The position numbers and the translations under genes are program-made. Under the pieces are notes generated by a model. The model had not been told where the DNA came from and made no database searches. It was given only the letters and a program-made list of their open reading frames with translations. This document shows, one piece after another, positions 53,322-62,979 of a stretch of DNA of 64,000 bases (position 1 is the first letter of the stretch; each line of letters starts with the position of its first letter). The DNA is taken from positions 1-64,000 of the forward strand of contig CAUHNN010000012.1 in NCBI GenBank assembly GCA_959607715.1, given 5' to 3'. This stretch comes from an uncultured Eggerthella sp. (GTDB lineage: Bacteria; Actinomycetota; Coriobacteriia; Coriobacteriales; Eggerthellaceae).

Positions 53322-54203
53322 TTACAGGTACATGAGAAGACCGAGGTTGACGCCACCGAAGACGAGGGTGACGATCCACGTGGACTTCAAAAGCAGTTGC
53401 CATTTCACGCGGGCAAAGTTGTTGTCGATCCAGATCTCGAGGAAATAGACCGCGACGATGACGCCAAGCGCGACGAGGATGGACAAGGGGTTTGCCCAAA
53501 CGAAGAACAGCCCGATCCATGCCATGAACAGGATGTTCTCGCACCAGTGCATGATCTCCACCTGAGCGAGCACCTTACCGGACATTTCCGTGGTGACGCC
53601 CTTGACCAGATCCTGGTGGGCATGGTGCGAATACGACAGATCGAAAGGCGACTTGCGAAGCTTGATGGTCAGCACGAAACACATGCCGATGAAGATGCCG
53701 ATGCAAGGCGCGATGATGGGCTGGGGCAGGTACAAAACCGACGACACGTCGAAGCTGCCCGTCGCCATGAAGAAACCGACGCAGAGAAGAAGCACCATGG
53801 GCTCGTAGGCCATAGCCTGCAGCGTCTCTCGATGGGCACCCACTTCGGCGAAAGGCGAACGCGCCGCATAGGCGGCCATGATGAAGAACATCTCGGCCAT
53901 CGTGATCACGAACGCGCACAGAAGGAAGTTGCCGCCCGAGAAGAAGATGCCGCCCGAGACGAACACGAAGATGAGCGCCCAGAAGATATAGGTGCCGATA
54001 GCGGCGTTGGGGCTTGCGTCTTCCTTGGAAAGAAGCTTCATGACGTCATAGTACGGCTGAAGAATCGGCGGGCCTACTCGGCCTTGCATGCGAGCGGAGA
54101 TCTTGCGGTCAAGCCCGGAAAGCAAGCATCCCAAAACGGTTGCCACGACGGCGAACACCGCAGAAGCGAGGAGGGTGGTCAAGATGGTGATGATAGTGTT
54201 CAT
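53322..54203 (-). CDS. echB: Ech hydrogenase membrane subunit B (NuoH-like)
   Basis: A 293-residue membrane protein with about eight helices. The conserved loop residues RMQGRVGPP and the acidic SHHAHQDLVKGVTTEMSG..LAQVEIMHW correspond to the NuoH/HycD region that couples the hydrogenase to the ion path. It anchors the soluble part of the complex to the membrane. Confidence 0.92.
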   Translation of the reverse strand: MNTIITILTTLLASAVFAVVATVLGCLLSGLDRKISARMQGRVGPPILQPYYDVMKLLSKEDASPNAAIGTYIFWALIFVFVSGGIFFSGGNFLLCAFVITMAEMFFIMAAYAARSPFAEVGAHRETLQAMAYEPMVLLLCVGFFMATGSFDVSSVLYLPQPIIAPCIGIFIGMCFVLTIKLRKSPFDLSYSHHAHQDLVKGVTTEMSGKVLAQVEIMHWCENILFMAWIGLFFVWANPLSILVALGVIVAVYFLEIWIDNNFARVKWQLLLKSTWIVTLVFGGVNLGLLMYL

Positions 54204-54218
54204 TGAATTCCTCCCCCT

Positions 54219-56162
54219 CTACAGGATTCCCAGGGTAACGACGGTTGCATATCCAGCCCATCCAAAAGCGAGAGCCAGAAGAAGGTAGGTCGAGATCACA
54301 CCGATGGGAGCGATCTTGTCTTCGCCGAAAACCGACTCGAGATACCAGTTGCGAGCAGAGGCAACGGCAGGAGCGGACAACGAGTTGGTGAACATGCGGT
54401 CCTCGTTGCTGACCGAGATGCCGGAAAGGTAGACGTCGGTCTTGCGCTGGCCCTTCTTGAACTTGCGCATACCGCCCAAAAGGACGATGGCGACAGCGAC
54501 GACCATGATCGCCGTCATCCAAAGCTCGTCATCGAGAATGGGCTGGATGGCGATGCCCAGAACGCTTCCGATGTACGGCTCAACGAGATAAGAGGAGATG
54601 ATCGGAATGCCCATGCAGCACGCGAGCGCAAGGACCGTGAAGGTGGTCGTCGCGATCCATTCGCTCCAATGGACCGTCTTCTCGATGGATTCAGGCGTTC
54701 CCGTGATGCCGGCAAGCTTGCCAAGCCACTTCGCCCAGAACATGAACGTTGCGGCCGAACCGAAGGCAAGGACGAGGATGAGAGCGAATTGACGCGTATC
54801 AACGAAGGAGACGAGCGTCGCCCACTTCGCGACGAGCATGCCGAACGGAGCGAGGAACATGATCATGATGCCCACGATCATCATGCGGGAAAGACGCGGC
54901 ATCCGCTCGAAAAGCAAATCCATGTCCTCGATGTTGCGCGAGCCGATATGGTGCTCGGCGGTGCCGACGCACAGGAACAGGAGGCTTTTCGCGACAGCGT
55001 GGAAGATCACGAGGAAGATAGCGGCCCAAATAGCCTCAGCAGTGCCCACACCAGCACATGCGGTGATCAGACCGAGATTCGCAATGGTCGAATACGCCAA
55101 CACGCGCTTGCCGTTGGACTGCGAGATGGCCAAGAACGAGCACAGAAGGAACGTTATGCCGCCGACGAGAATCACGAGCAGCGAAGGGGCGAACGACACC
55201 GCGTAAATCGGCGCGCATTTGATGAGCATGAACACGCCCGCTTTCACCATCGTGGAAGAATGGAGCAGCGCAGAAGTCGGAGTCGGAGCGACCATGGCAC
55301 CGAGCAGCCACGTGTGGAAAGGCATCTGCGCGGCCTTGGTCAAGCCGGCAAGGCTCAGGCACGTCAGAGGCAGCACGACGAGCGTCGGCGCGATCGTGCC
55401 GAAGACGATGAACTCCATGAAGTCGATGGAATGGAAGTTGATGACGAGGTAGTACAAAGCCGCGAGAAAAGCCAGGCCACCGACGAGGTTCATGATGATC
55501 TGCCTGAAGGCATTGCGAATGGCCTCGTCGGTCTTCGTGAAGCCGATCAGGAGGAAGGAGCACACCGTCGTGACCTCCCAAGCAACAAAGAGCCACACAA
55601 GGTTGTTGAAGAAGATGATGGCATACATCGCCGAAAGGAAGATGAACATCAAAGCGAAGAACGTCGGGCGACGATCCGGCTGCTTGGTGTCGGGATGATG
55701 GATGCCGAAGTAGAAGTCGTGCATGTAGCCGATAGAGTACACGCAGATACCCGTGCCGACGATGCCGATGATCAAGGCCATGATCAGGGAAAGGGAGTCG
55801 AGGTAGAGGCCACGCGCGCACGACGTGCCGGGCATCACGAAGAACTCGAACACCAATTCGGCGACAAGCTGAACGATGGCGAGGATGAGCGCGGGAACGT
55901 TGCGGTACTTCACGCCGAACGCGAGGATAACCACCACGACGATGACACTCACCACAAGCAACGCCACATCGACGATCTCCGACTCGAAATCGTAGTAGGT
56001 ACCTTGCGTCCCGATGTTCTGAACCACCAACGCGATCGACGCGATGGCGATAGCCGCCGAGCCAACGCACACGATGACGTTGCGCGGCTTAGTCTTGCGC
56101 ACAACAGCAACGAGCGCTGCCACGAGCAAGGGGAACAAGATGAGAAAGCCCATCAGCTCCAT
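54219..56162 (-). CDS. echA: Ech hydrogenase antiporter-like subunit A (NuoL-like)
   Basis: A 647-residue membrane protein of about 16 helices, homologous to NuoL/Mrp antiporter subunits. The proton-path residues lie in LTKAAQMPFHTWLLGAM and LLHSSTMVKAGVF, with conserved lysines and histidine. It pumps H+ or Na+ when ferredoxin electrons reduce protons to H2. GGAGGGG precedes the ATG; a short hairpin with a T-run lies upstream. Confidence 0.92.
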   Translation of the reverse strand: MELMGFLILFPLLVAALVAVVRKTKPRNVIVCVGSAAIAIASIALVVQNIGTQGTYYDFESEIVDVALLVVSVIVVVVILAFGVKYRNVPALILAIVQLVAELVFEFFVMPGTSCARGLYLDSLSLIMALIIGIVGTGICVYSIGYMHDFYFGIHHPDTKQPDRRPTFFALMFIFLSAMYAIIFFNNLVWLFVAWEVTTVCSFLLIGFTKTDEAIRNAFRQIIMNLVGGLAFLAALYYLVINFHSIDFMEFIVFGTIAPTLVVLPLTCLSLAGLTKAAQMPFHTWLLGAMVAPTPTSALLHSSTMVKAGVFMLIKCAPIYAVSFAPSLLVILVGGITFLLCSFLAISQSNGKRVLAYSTIANLGLITACAGVGTAEAIWAAIFLVIFHAVAKSLLFLCVGTAEHHIGSRNIEDMDLLFERMPRLSRMMIVGIMIMFLAPFGMLVAKWATLVSFVDTRQFALILVLAFGSAATFMFWAKWLGKLAGITGTPESIEKTVHWSEWIATTTFTVLALACCMGIPIISSYLVEPYIGSVLGIAIQPILDDELWMTAIMVVAVAIVLLGGMRKFKKGQRKTDVYLSGISVSNEDRMFTNSLSAPAVASARNWYLESVFGEDKIAPIGVISTYLLLALAFGWAGYATVVTLGIL

Positions 56163-56184
56163 TGACGCCCCTCCTTCAATGTCA

Positions 56185-56216
56185 GACCAAAAGAAAAATG
56201 CGACTAAAAATGTCGC
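56185..56216 (-). promoter_or_regulatory. Hairpin with T-run in the Ech operon leader
   Basis: On the - strand GCGAC (56212-56216) pairs with GTCGC (56200-56204), then ATTTTTCTTTT follows. It sits 35-55 bases before the echA start, the layout of a leader attenuator. The 217-base gap (56163-56379) otherwise shows no gene. Confidence 0.5.
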
Positions 56217-56379
56217 GATACGTTTACTTTACTTAAGCGAGGGGAAAGACCGGCGAAGCATCGCCCAGGAAATAAATCCATTCGGTAAGCGGGACGCGCC
56301 CGAAAGCATCATCCCGCCCACCGTGGATATCGAACGTTGCGATGTTACGGAAAGAACAGCCGTAGGAATAAGATGAGGC

Positions 56380-56817
56380 CTAGGCATGCTCCCCGAGGAT
56401 CTTCTCGAGGGTACGCCAGGCCAGCTCAGCGCATTTTACCCGTGCGGGCATACGTGAGATTCCCTCGAGTTCCCCCGCCTCGTCAAGATCATCCATATCA
56501 TCGGCCGAAAGTTCGTCGCCCTTGATCATGCGGAAGAACAGATCGAGCAGGCGCCGCGCTTCCTCGACGGTTTCACCCGTAATCAAATCGGCCATCATGT
56601 CAGCAGACGCCTGCGAAACAGCGCAGCCGCTACCCACGAAGGAAGCTTCCTCGATCACCCCGTTCTCGATGCGAAGCTGTAAGGTCAGTTCATCGCCGCA
56701 GCTCGGGTTGATACCTTCCTGACTAGCCGTCGGCGAAGTCATCTCGTATTTATAGTCAGGATGGGCGTTATGCTGCATAAGAGCGGCAGTGTAAAGGCTG
56801 TTTGATGCGTTAGCCAT
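56380..56817 (-). CDS. sufU: SufU-type Fe-S assembly protein
   Basis: A 145-residue IscU-fold protein with C40 and D42 (SCGDEL), C65 (GSGCAVS) and C129 (RVKCAELAW), the zinc/cluster ligands. The insertion after C65 marks it as SufU rather than IscU. In Gram-positives SufU carries sulfur from SufS to SufBCD. Its ATG overlaps the sufS stop by 8 bases and follows GGAGG. Confidence 0.93.
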   Translation of the reverse strand: MANASNSLYTAALMQHNAHPDYKYEMTSPTASQEGINPSCGDELTLQLRIENGVIEEASFVGSGCAVSQASADMMADLITGETVEEARRLLDLFFRMIKGDELSADDMDDLDEAGELEGISRMPARVKCAELAWRTLEKILGEHA

Positions 56818-58054
56818 GGAACATCCTCCAGACATGGTTCAGTCCATCGATGAGCGCATCGATATCGGACGAGTCGTTGTAGAAAGCGATAGAGGCGCGA
56901 CAGCAAGCACCGAACTCGACGCCGAGCCAAGCCAGGAGCGGCTGCGCGCAATGGTGGCCAGCGCGAATGGCGACGTTCTCCCCGTCGAGAATGCTCGAAA
57001 CATCGTGCGGATGGATACCGCGCACGTTGAACGAAATGGCACCGTGGCGAAACGAGGGATCGCTCGGGCCGATGAGGTCGACGAAGTCGAGTTCGCTCAA
57101 CCGCTCGAGAGCGTATTCCATGAGCAGTGACTCTCGTCTCGCGATGGCATCGAGGCCGATCGACCCAACGTAGCGCAATGCTTCGGCGGAAGCGACGATG
57201 CCCGCTGCGTCTTGCGTGCCGGCCTCGAATTTCTCGGGGACGGGAGCCCACACGGCATCGGTCTGCGTGACGGAATCGATCATCTCTCCGCCGGTAAGGA
57301 ACGGGGGCATGGCCTCTAGAAGCTCATGCCTACCCCACAAGACGCCCACACCGAAGGGGCCAAACACCTTATGAGCAGAGAAAGCGAGGAAATCGCACCC
57401 AAGGTCGACAACGTCGACGTTCATGTGAGGAGTCGACTGTGCCGCGTCGACCACAAGATAGCCCCCCTGCGCATGGATCCGATCGGCTAGTTGCTTAACA
57501 GGAGCCTCGACGCCGAGGACGTTTGAAACATGGGCTATTGAGACGATCTTGGTGCGGCTCGTTATCTTCCTCTCCATTTCCTCGGCGGTTATGACGCCGT
57601 TTTCATCGGGGAAAAGATAGACGAGATGTGCTCCACGTTCGCGGCAGATCTGCTGCCAAGGAATGAGATTCGAGTGGTGCTCCATGATGGATATGCACAC
57701 CTCGTCACCTTGCTCCAAAGCATCGCCGCCGAAAGACTTGGCGACGATGTTGAGAGCCTCGGACGTGTTGCGGCAAAACACAACATCGCGGGAATCAGGC
57801 GCACCTATGAAGTCAGCCACGACCCGACGAGCCGCATCGATGGCCTCGGTCGCCTCAACCGAAAGACGATACAGGCCGCGAAGGGCGTTTGCATTCATCG
57901 TTTCATAGAAGGAGCGCTGCGCCTCGAGCACGCACGTCGGACGCTGCGCCGTAGCTGCACTGTCGAGAAACGCGAGATCGCCCTCGTTCTCAAGCAGTGG
58001 AAAATCGCTCAGATAAGGATTCTCGTCGATGACTTCCCTGTCCTTGAGGTCCAT
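56810..58054 (-). CDS. sufS: Cysteine desulfurase SufS
   Basis: A 414-residue type II PLP enzyme. PLP lysine K229 lies in FSAHKVFGP and the persulfide cysteine C369 in IRAGHHCAQPLL. It takes sulfur from cysteine for Fe-S cluster building. It abuts sufD upstream and overlaps sufU downstream. Confidence 0.95.
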   Translation of the reverse strand: MDLKDREVIDENPYLSDFPLLENEGDLAFLDSAATAQRPTCVLEAQRSFYETMNANALRGLYRLSVEATEAIDAARRVVADFIGAPDSRDVVFCRNTSEALNIVAKSFGGDALEQGDEVCISIMEHHSNLIPWQQICRERGAHLVYLFPDENGVITAEEMERKITSRTKIVSIAHVSNVLGVEAPVKQLADRIHAQGGYLVVDAAQSTPHMNVDVVDLGCDFLAFSAHKVFGPFGVGVLWGRHELLEAMPPFLTGGEMIDSVTQTDAVWAPVPEKFEAGTQDAAGIVASAEALRYVGSIGLDAIARRESLLMEYALERLSELDFVDLIGPSDPSFRHGAISFNVRGIHPHDVSSILDGENVAIRAGHHCAQPLLAWLGVEFGACCRASIAFYNDSSDIDALIDGLNHVWRMFHG

Positions 58055-59347
58055 CTACTCCCCCTCTCTCGCTTCGAACACATCCGCATCGATGCCGCGA
58101 TCCATCGCGAGACGCGCAATGCCGGCGCGCATGCGGGAATCGCGATGGGCGAGATGGGCCTCCTCTATCGCCGCGACGGTGAAGAGCTGTTCGAGAGCCT
58201 CATCCGACAGCCCGCGGCATTGGAGGTAGAAACGCTGATCGGGCTTGACATGGCCGATGGTCGCACCGTGGTTGCCCATGACGTCGTCTTCGTCGCACAG
58301 GATGACGGGAACGGTCTTGTTGTCCACGCCGTCATCGGCGAGGAGAACCGTTTCACGCTCATTGCCCGTGGATCCCTTGCAGCCATGGACGAAATCGATG
58401 GTTCCGCGAAGGGTCTTAGCGCACGATCCGGCAAGAACGCCGTTGGCATCAAGGTTGCTGTGCGTTTCAAGGCCGCGCTGCTTGATGACGTAGTTGAACG
58501 AGAGCTTCTCGTCGGCGACGCCGACGTAGCGCGTTGCGGTCTCCAGCTGAGAGCGATTACCCCACAGGTCGCAGCGGAGCCCAGTGAACGAAGAGCCAGC
58601 GCCGAGAACACGATGATTCACGACGATCTGCGCATCGTCGGCGGCGATATAGCCGGAATCGTCGAGGGAGATCCAGGAATCGTCAAGCGTATGAAGCGAG
58701 GAGATCTCCACGCGAGATCCTTCTGCAGCGAAAATACGGAGAGCAACGCCGACGAGCCCTGCGCCCTTCTCGGGCGAATCAAGGGATATCTCGACGGAGA
58801 TATGGGCATCCTTCGGCGCGACGACGTCGATGGGGACGACGTTGGCGCACCCGTCTTTCCCGTCGATGCGGATAAGCGCGCCGCCCGACTGTCCAGCACG
58901 AGCCGAAACGACGACAGGATCATCGGAGGCCTGCGCGATGAAGTCGTAGCAGGCAGGACCCAAGCCGGTCTCGAAGGAAAAACGGGCGTCGTGGGCAAGC
59001 TCGTCGAGAACCGCTTCGCGCTGATAGGAAGAAAGCGCAGGGGCATCGAGGTCGCCCGCCTGGGCCTCGCCGCGGGCAGCGCGCACAACGGCACGCGAAT
59101 CGCAAGCCGCACGGCGAGTATCGAGTACGGCCTGGAACGAAGCGACCTCGCGTTCGAACAAGCCGGCTTCAGCCAGGAACGCCGAACCGTCGAGCTCTAT
59201 GCCGAACGTGGAGGCGTACCCCCAGTCTTCAGGAAGCGCGATCTTCTCGTCGTTCACCGAAAGACGATGCCAGGTTTTTGCGGGCAATGACGCGAGAGGG
59301 CGAAGTTCTTGCTCAGGTGCGGCCTGAGCAGCAGTTTGCGTAGTCAT
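58055..59347 (-). CDS. sufD: Fe-S assembly scaffold subunit SufD
   Basis: A 430-residue beta-helix protein similar to SufB in its C-terminal half (LETHSNLDANGVLAGSCAKTLRGTIDF and HGATIGHVKPDQRFYLQCRGL). SufD pairs with SufB and SufC in the SufBC2D scaffold. The N-terminal 60 residues are poorly conserved. Its start overlaps the sufB stop by one base. Confidence 0.9.
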   Translation of the reverse strand: MTTQTAAQAAPEQELRPLASLPAKTWHRLSVNDEKIALPEDWGYASTFGIELDGSAFLAEAGLFEREVASFQAVLDTRRAACDSRAVVRAARGEAQAGDLDAPALSSYQREAVLDELAHDARFSFETGLGPACYDFIAQASDDPVVVSARAGQSGGALIRIDGKDGCANVVPIDVVAPKDAHISVEISLDSPEKGAGLVGVALRIFAAEGSRVEISSLHTLDDSWISLDDSGYIAADDAQIVVNHRVLGAGSSFTGLRCDLWGNRSQLETATRYVGVADEKLSFNYVIKQRGLETHSNLDANGVLAGSCAKTLRGTIDFVHGCKGSTGNERETVLLADDGVDNKTVPVILCDEDDVMGNHGATIGHVKPDQRFYLQCRGLSDEALEQLFTVAAIEEAHLAHRDSRMRAGIARLAMDRGIDADVFEAREGE

Positions 59348-60759
59348 TAGCCGATCGCCCCTTCCATCTCGAGCTTGATCAGATTGTTCATTTCGACCGC
59401 ATATTCAAGCGGAAGTTCCTTGGAGACGGGATCGGCGAATCCGTTGACGATCATACCGCGCGCCTCTTCTTCGGAAATACCACGGCTCATCAGGTAGAAA
59501 ACCTTGTCGTCTCCGATTCGGCCGATGGTCGCTTCATGTCCGATATCGACGTTCTTGCAGCGAATGTCCATAGTCGGGATCGTGTCGGAGCGGCTGATGT
59601 CATCGAGCATGAGCGACTGGCACGATACCGTGGCTGCGGAGCCTTGAGCACGCTCGGTCGCCACGACGGAGCTGCGGAACGTCGAGATGCCGCCGCCCTT
59701 CGAGATGGACTTCGTCTCGACGGCAGCTGAGGTCTCAGGCGCCGCAAGCACGACTTTCGTGCCCGTATCGAGGTTCTGACCAGCGCCGGCGAACGTGATC
59801 CCCGTAAACGAGCTGGTCGATTTGCGGCCAGAGAGAATCGACATCGGGTAGAGATAGCCCACATGGCTGCCGAACGACCCGCTGATCCACTCGATCGAAC
59901 CCTCTTCAGCTACGACGGCTCGTTTCGTGTTGAGGTTGTACATGTTCTTCGACCAGTTCTCGATCGTGGAGTAGCGAAGATGCGCTCGCTTGCCCACGAA
60001 CAGCTCGACTGCGCCCGCATGGAGGTTAGCGACGTTGTACTTCGGCGCACTGCACCCCTCGATGAAGTGAAGATCGGCATCGTCTTCGACGATGATGAGC
60101 GTATGCTCGAACTGACCCGCGCCCTTTGCGTTGAGACGGAAATAGCTCTGGAGCGGGAACTCGAGCTTGACGCCCTTGGGCACGTAGACGAACGAACCGC
60201 CGCTCCACACCGCGCCGTGAAGCGCTGCGAACTTGTGGTCCGTAGGCGGGATGAGCGTCATGAACTTCTCGCGGATGATCGCTTCCCATTTCGGCTCCTG
60301 AAGCGCTTCCTCGATGCCGGAATAGACGATGCCCATCTTCGCCGCAGTATCCTGCATGTTGTGGTACACGAGCTCGGAATCGTACTGGGCCCCGACGCCG
60401 GCAAGATAACTGCGCTCCGCCTCGGGAATGCCCAAGCGCTCGAACGTGTCCTTGATATCCTCGGGAACGGAATCCCAATCGGCCTGCTGCTCGGTATTGG
60501 GCTTCACGTAGGTGACGATATGGTCCATATCGAGCCCATCGATGGCCGGCCCCCAATCGGGAGTGCGCATGCGATGGTACGTCTCGAGGGACTTCAAGCG
60601 GAACTCGAGCATCCACTCGGGCTCATTCTTCTTTGCTGATATCTCGCGAACGATTTCCGGAGTGAGGCCAGCGTCGAGCTTTTCGGCGTCCTCGTCGCTG
60701 TAGCGGAAATCGTAGAGCGAGCGGTCGATATCTTCGACCTCGGTTCTTTTCTTGCTCAC
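59347..60759 (-). CDS. sufB: Fe-S assembly scaffold subunit SufB
   Basis: A 470-residue protein matching SufB along its length: VGAQYDSELVYH near the N-terminal third, GGSFVYVPKGVKLEFPLQSYFR, and GSFGSHVGYLYPM. It is the main scaffold on which clusters form before transfer. It lies 9 bases after sufC and is the second gene of the operon. Confidence 0.96.
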   Translation of the reverse strand: MSKKRTEVEDIDRSLYDFRYSDEDAEKLDAGLTPEIVREISAKKNEPEWMLEFRLKSLETYHRMRTPDWGPAIDGLDMDHIVTYVKPNTEQQADWDSVPEDIKDTFERLGIPEAERSYLAGVGAQYDSELVYHNMQDTAAKMGIVYSGIEEALQEPKWEAIIREKFMTLIPPTDHKFAALHGAVWSGGSFVYVPKGVKLEFPLQSYFRLNAKGAGQFEHTLIIVEDDADLHFIEGCSAPKYNVANLHAGAVELFVGKRAHLRYSTIENWSKNMYNLNTKRAVVAEEGSIEWISGSFGSHVGYLYPMSILSGRKSTSSFTGITFAGAGQNLDTGTKVVLAAPETSAAVETKSISKGGGISTFRSSVVATERAQGSAATVSCQSLMLDDISRSDTIPTMDIRCKNVDIGHEATIGRIGDDKVFYLMSRGISEEEARGMIVNGFADPVSKELPLEYAVEMNNLIKLEMEGAIG

Positions 60760-60768
60760 AAAAGACTC

Positions 60769-61524
60769 CTATTCGGCGGCACCGAAGCGCTCGTAGCCCT
60801 GCGCATTGATCTCATCGATGAGGGAAGCGTCGGATTCCTCGACGAGGGACCCCTTCACCAGGACATGGACGCGATCGACGTCGACATGCTCGAGGATGCG
60901 CGTGTTGTGGGTGATGATGATCAACGAGCCGCCCGTTATTGCGCGGTACGTCTCGATACCGCGGGAAACGACCCCGAGGGCATCGACGTCAAGACCTGAA
61001 TCGGTTTCATCGAGGATGGCCAACTTGGGCTTAAGCAACAGAAGCTGGAGCATCTCGAGCTTCTTCTTCTCGCCACCGGAAAAGCCCACGCCAAGCTCAC
61101 GATCAAGGTACGATTCGTCGAAATCGAGCTCGCGCGCAAGCTCGCGAACGTGCTTGCGGAACTGCTTCCCCTTCATGTCGAAACCCTCGCGGTCAGCAGT
61201 CATTGCGCGAAGGAAACTGGAAACGGGGACACCCGGGATTTCGGTGGGCGCCTGGAAACTGAGGAAGAGGCCGGCGCGCGAACGCTTGTCGACGGAAAGC
61301 TCGGTGATGTCTTCCCCATCGAAAACGACGCGGCCATCGGTGACCTCATAGGCAGGGTCGCCCATGATAGCGCGACCGAGCGTGGATTTTCCGGCGCCGT
61401 TGGGCCCCATGATGATGTGAGTCTCGCCGGCACGTACCGTAAGATCTATGTCGCGCAGGATAGATTTTTCGTCAACGGAAACGGTCAGTCCCTCGACGGA
61501 AAGAAGCGAATTTGCGTCGGCCAT
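60769..61524 (-). CDS. sufC: Fe-S assembly ATPase SufC
   Basis: A 251-residue ABC-type ATPase with Walker A GPNGAGKST (40-48), signature FSGGEKKKLEML, and Walker B LAILDETDSGLD. It drives shape changes in the SufBC2D complex. AAAGG precedes the ATG at 61524. It is the first gene of sufCBDSU and faces a divergent Rrf2-type regulator gene. Confidence 0.96.
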   Translation of the reverse strand: MADANSLLSVEGLTVSVDEKSILRDIDLTVRAGETHIIMGPNGAGKSTLGRAIMGDPAYEVTDGRVVFDGEDITELSVDKRSRAGLFLSFQAPTEIPGVPVSSFLRAMTADREGFDMKGKQFRKHVRELARELDFDESYLDRELGVGFSGGEKKKLEMLQLLLLKPKLAILDETDSGLDVDALGVVSRGIETYRAITGGSLIIITHNTRILEHVDVDRVHVLVKGSLVEESDASLIDEINAQGYERFGAAE

Positions 61525-61565
61525 CGTGCTTTGCCTTTCGTTATTCATAGTGCTTTGCTAGGATT

Positions 61566-61593
61566 AAGATAATCGCTCGGATGCATAAGTCAA
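61566..61593 (-). promoter_or_regulatory. suf operon promoter
   Basis: On the - strand TTGACT (61588-61593) and TATCTT (61566-61571) are 16 bases apart, upstream of sufC. The regulator gene at 61672 lies on the other side, so the regulator may bind here. A clear palindromic IscR/Rrf2 site could not be assigned. Confidence 0.6.
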
Positions 61594-61671
61594 GCGACAG
61601 CATGAGTTTTACGCCGAACGGATGCCTTGTCTCGACATCAGCGAAAATGCACTGCACAGAAAGGGTTGCCC

Positions 61672-62073
61672 ATGCTCATCTCCACCAAGGGCAGATACGC
61701 GATGCGCCTCATGATAGATATCGCCCTCAAAGGCGACGACGGCAAGGTTTCCTTACGCGAAATCGCCGAAGTAGAAGGCATTTCCTTGAAATATCTTGAA
61801 CAGCTCGTCCGCCCCTTGACTCATGCGGAATTGCTCATAGGCGTGCGAGGCAAGAACGGCGGTTATCGATTGGCCAGGGACGCTTCCCAGATTAAAGCCG
61901 GTGATATCCTTCGGGCAGTCGAGGGCACCACGATACCAGTAGCCTGTTCGGCGCTCGAAACCGGATGCGAACGCGGCAACGAATGCAACGCCGTGCGATT
62001 CTGGGCTGGACTCGACCGCGTCATCGAAGAGTACGTCGACAGTGTGACGCTCGGCGAATTAGCCTCCCACTAA
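61672..62073 (+). CDS. Rrf2/IscR-type transcription regulator
   Basis: A 133-residue winged-helix protein with the family start MLISTKGRYAMRLMIDIA, the wing RGKNGGYRLAR, and three cysteines C92, C99, C105 that match the cluster-binding cysteines of IscR. A cluster-sensing repressor or activator of the divergent suf operon is the natural reading. It is not proven, since CymR-type members also share this fold but lack these cysteines. AAAGGG precedes the ATG. Confidence 0.88.
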   Translation: MLISTKGRYAMRLMIDIALKGDDGKVSLREIAEVEGISLKYLEQLVRPLTHAELLIGVRGKNGGYRLARDASQIKAGDILRAVEGTTIPVACSALETGCERGNECNAVRFWAGLDRVIEEYVDSVTLGELASH

Positions 62074-62076
62074 CCT

Positions 62077-62979
62077 TTACAGAACGCGGGAAAGGCGATT
62101 CTGGTAACCGCAAATCACAGACGCAGCATGGCCTTGCCGCTCGATGACCGATCTGAACCCCTCGACTGCCAAACGGTACTGATTGTTGTTTTCCGAGATA
62201 TGCATGGCTACTACGGCCTCAAGCCCTGGATGGAGCAACCCTGAAAGCTCAGCACGGGCTTGGTCGTTGCTCAAATGCCCATACTCCGAAGCTATCCTTT
62301 TGCGAACCGCATAGGGGTAGGGGCCATTTTCAAGCATGACTTCATCGAAATTCGACTCGAGGGCCAAAACGCGGCACCCCGATAGAGCCTCATGCGCCGA
62401 TTCGGTCACCATCCCCGAATCGGTCATGAAGCCCAGCGAATCTCCGTTTGTTTCAATGCGGAAACCAAAGGATTCGGCAGCGTCATGCGAAGTGCGAAAG
62501 GCCAGGACATCCATCCCGCCTGCGTAGATCGTCCGATCGGGCATAAGCTTCCTCATCGAACCAGAGTCCACGTTCTCGTGAAGATCGCGGCTCGCTTCGT
62601 AAACGGCTTCGCTTACATGAACGAGAGGATTGACTCCACGTTTAGCGAGGGCCCTCAGCACTACGCCGACGCCTTTGGTATGGTCTGCGTGATCATGGGT
62701 AATAAAGAGGTCGGTGAGACGAGACAGATCGACTCCTGCCTCTTCGCTTCTCGCGAAGAAATCGCGTTTGCAGATACCGCAATCGATCGCCACGACCTGG
62801 CGTGATTCGATGTTCTCGATCAAGGTGGCGTTTCCCTTGCTTCCACTTGCAAGAACATGAAGACGAAGAGCATGCGCAGAATCGCGTTCGATGAGCGCAC
62901 CTAAAGACGCACCGCCCTCGCGTGCGCGCAGAATCTCATCGCGAGTGAAAGCCCCTTCGTTTTCGCACGATCCAACCAC
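62077..62979 (-). CDS. YycJ/WalJ-like metallo-beta-lactamase-fold hydrolase
   Basis: A 300-residue protein whose core starts at LHVLASGSKGNATLIE (41-56), the YycJ signature; the metal motif THDHADH follows at 94-100. YycJ-type proteins are proposed exonucleases tied to DNA repair. The N-terminal 40 residues extend beyond the usual family length. The GTG at 62979 is chosen because AAAGGGAGG lies 5 bases upstream; a TTG at 63042 gives a longer form without a ribosome site. Confidence 0.85.
   Translation of the reverse strand: MVGSCENEGAFTRDEILRAREGGASLGALIERDSAHALRLHVLASGSKGNATLIENIESRQVVAIDCGICKRDFFARSEEAGVDLSRLTDLFITHDHADHTKGVGVVLRALAKRGVNPLVHVSEAVYEASRDLHENVDSGSMRKLMPDRTIYAGGMDVLAFRTSHDAAESFGFRIETNGDSLGFMTDSGMVTESAHEALSGCRVLALESNFDEVMLENGPYPYAVRKRIASEYGHLSNDQARAELSGLLHPGLEAVVAMHISENNNQYRLAVEGFRSVIERQGHAASVICGYQNRLSRVL

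Noticed and set aside
54669..56165. 498-codon frame antisense to echA, very rich in His, Asp, Glu and Arg
   Set aside because: This composition is the reverse complement of hydrophobic membrane-helix codons, not a protein.
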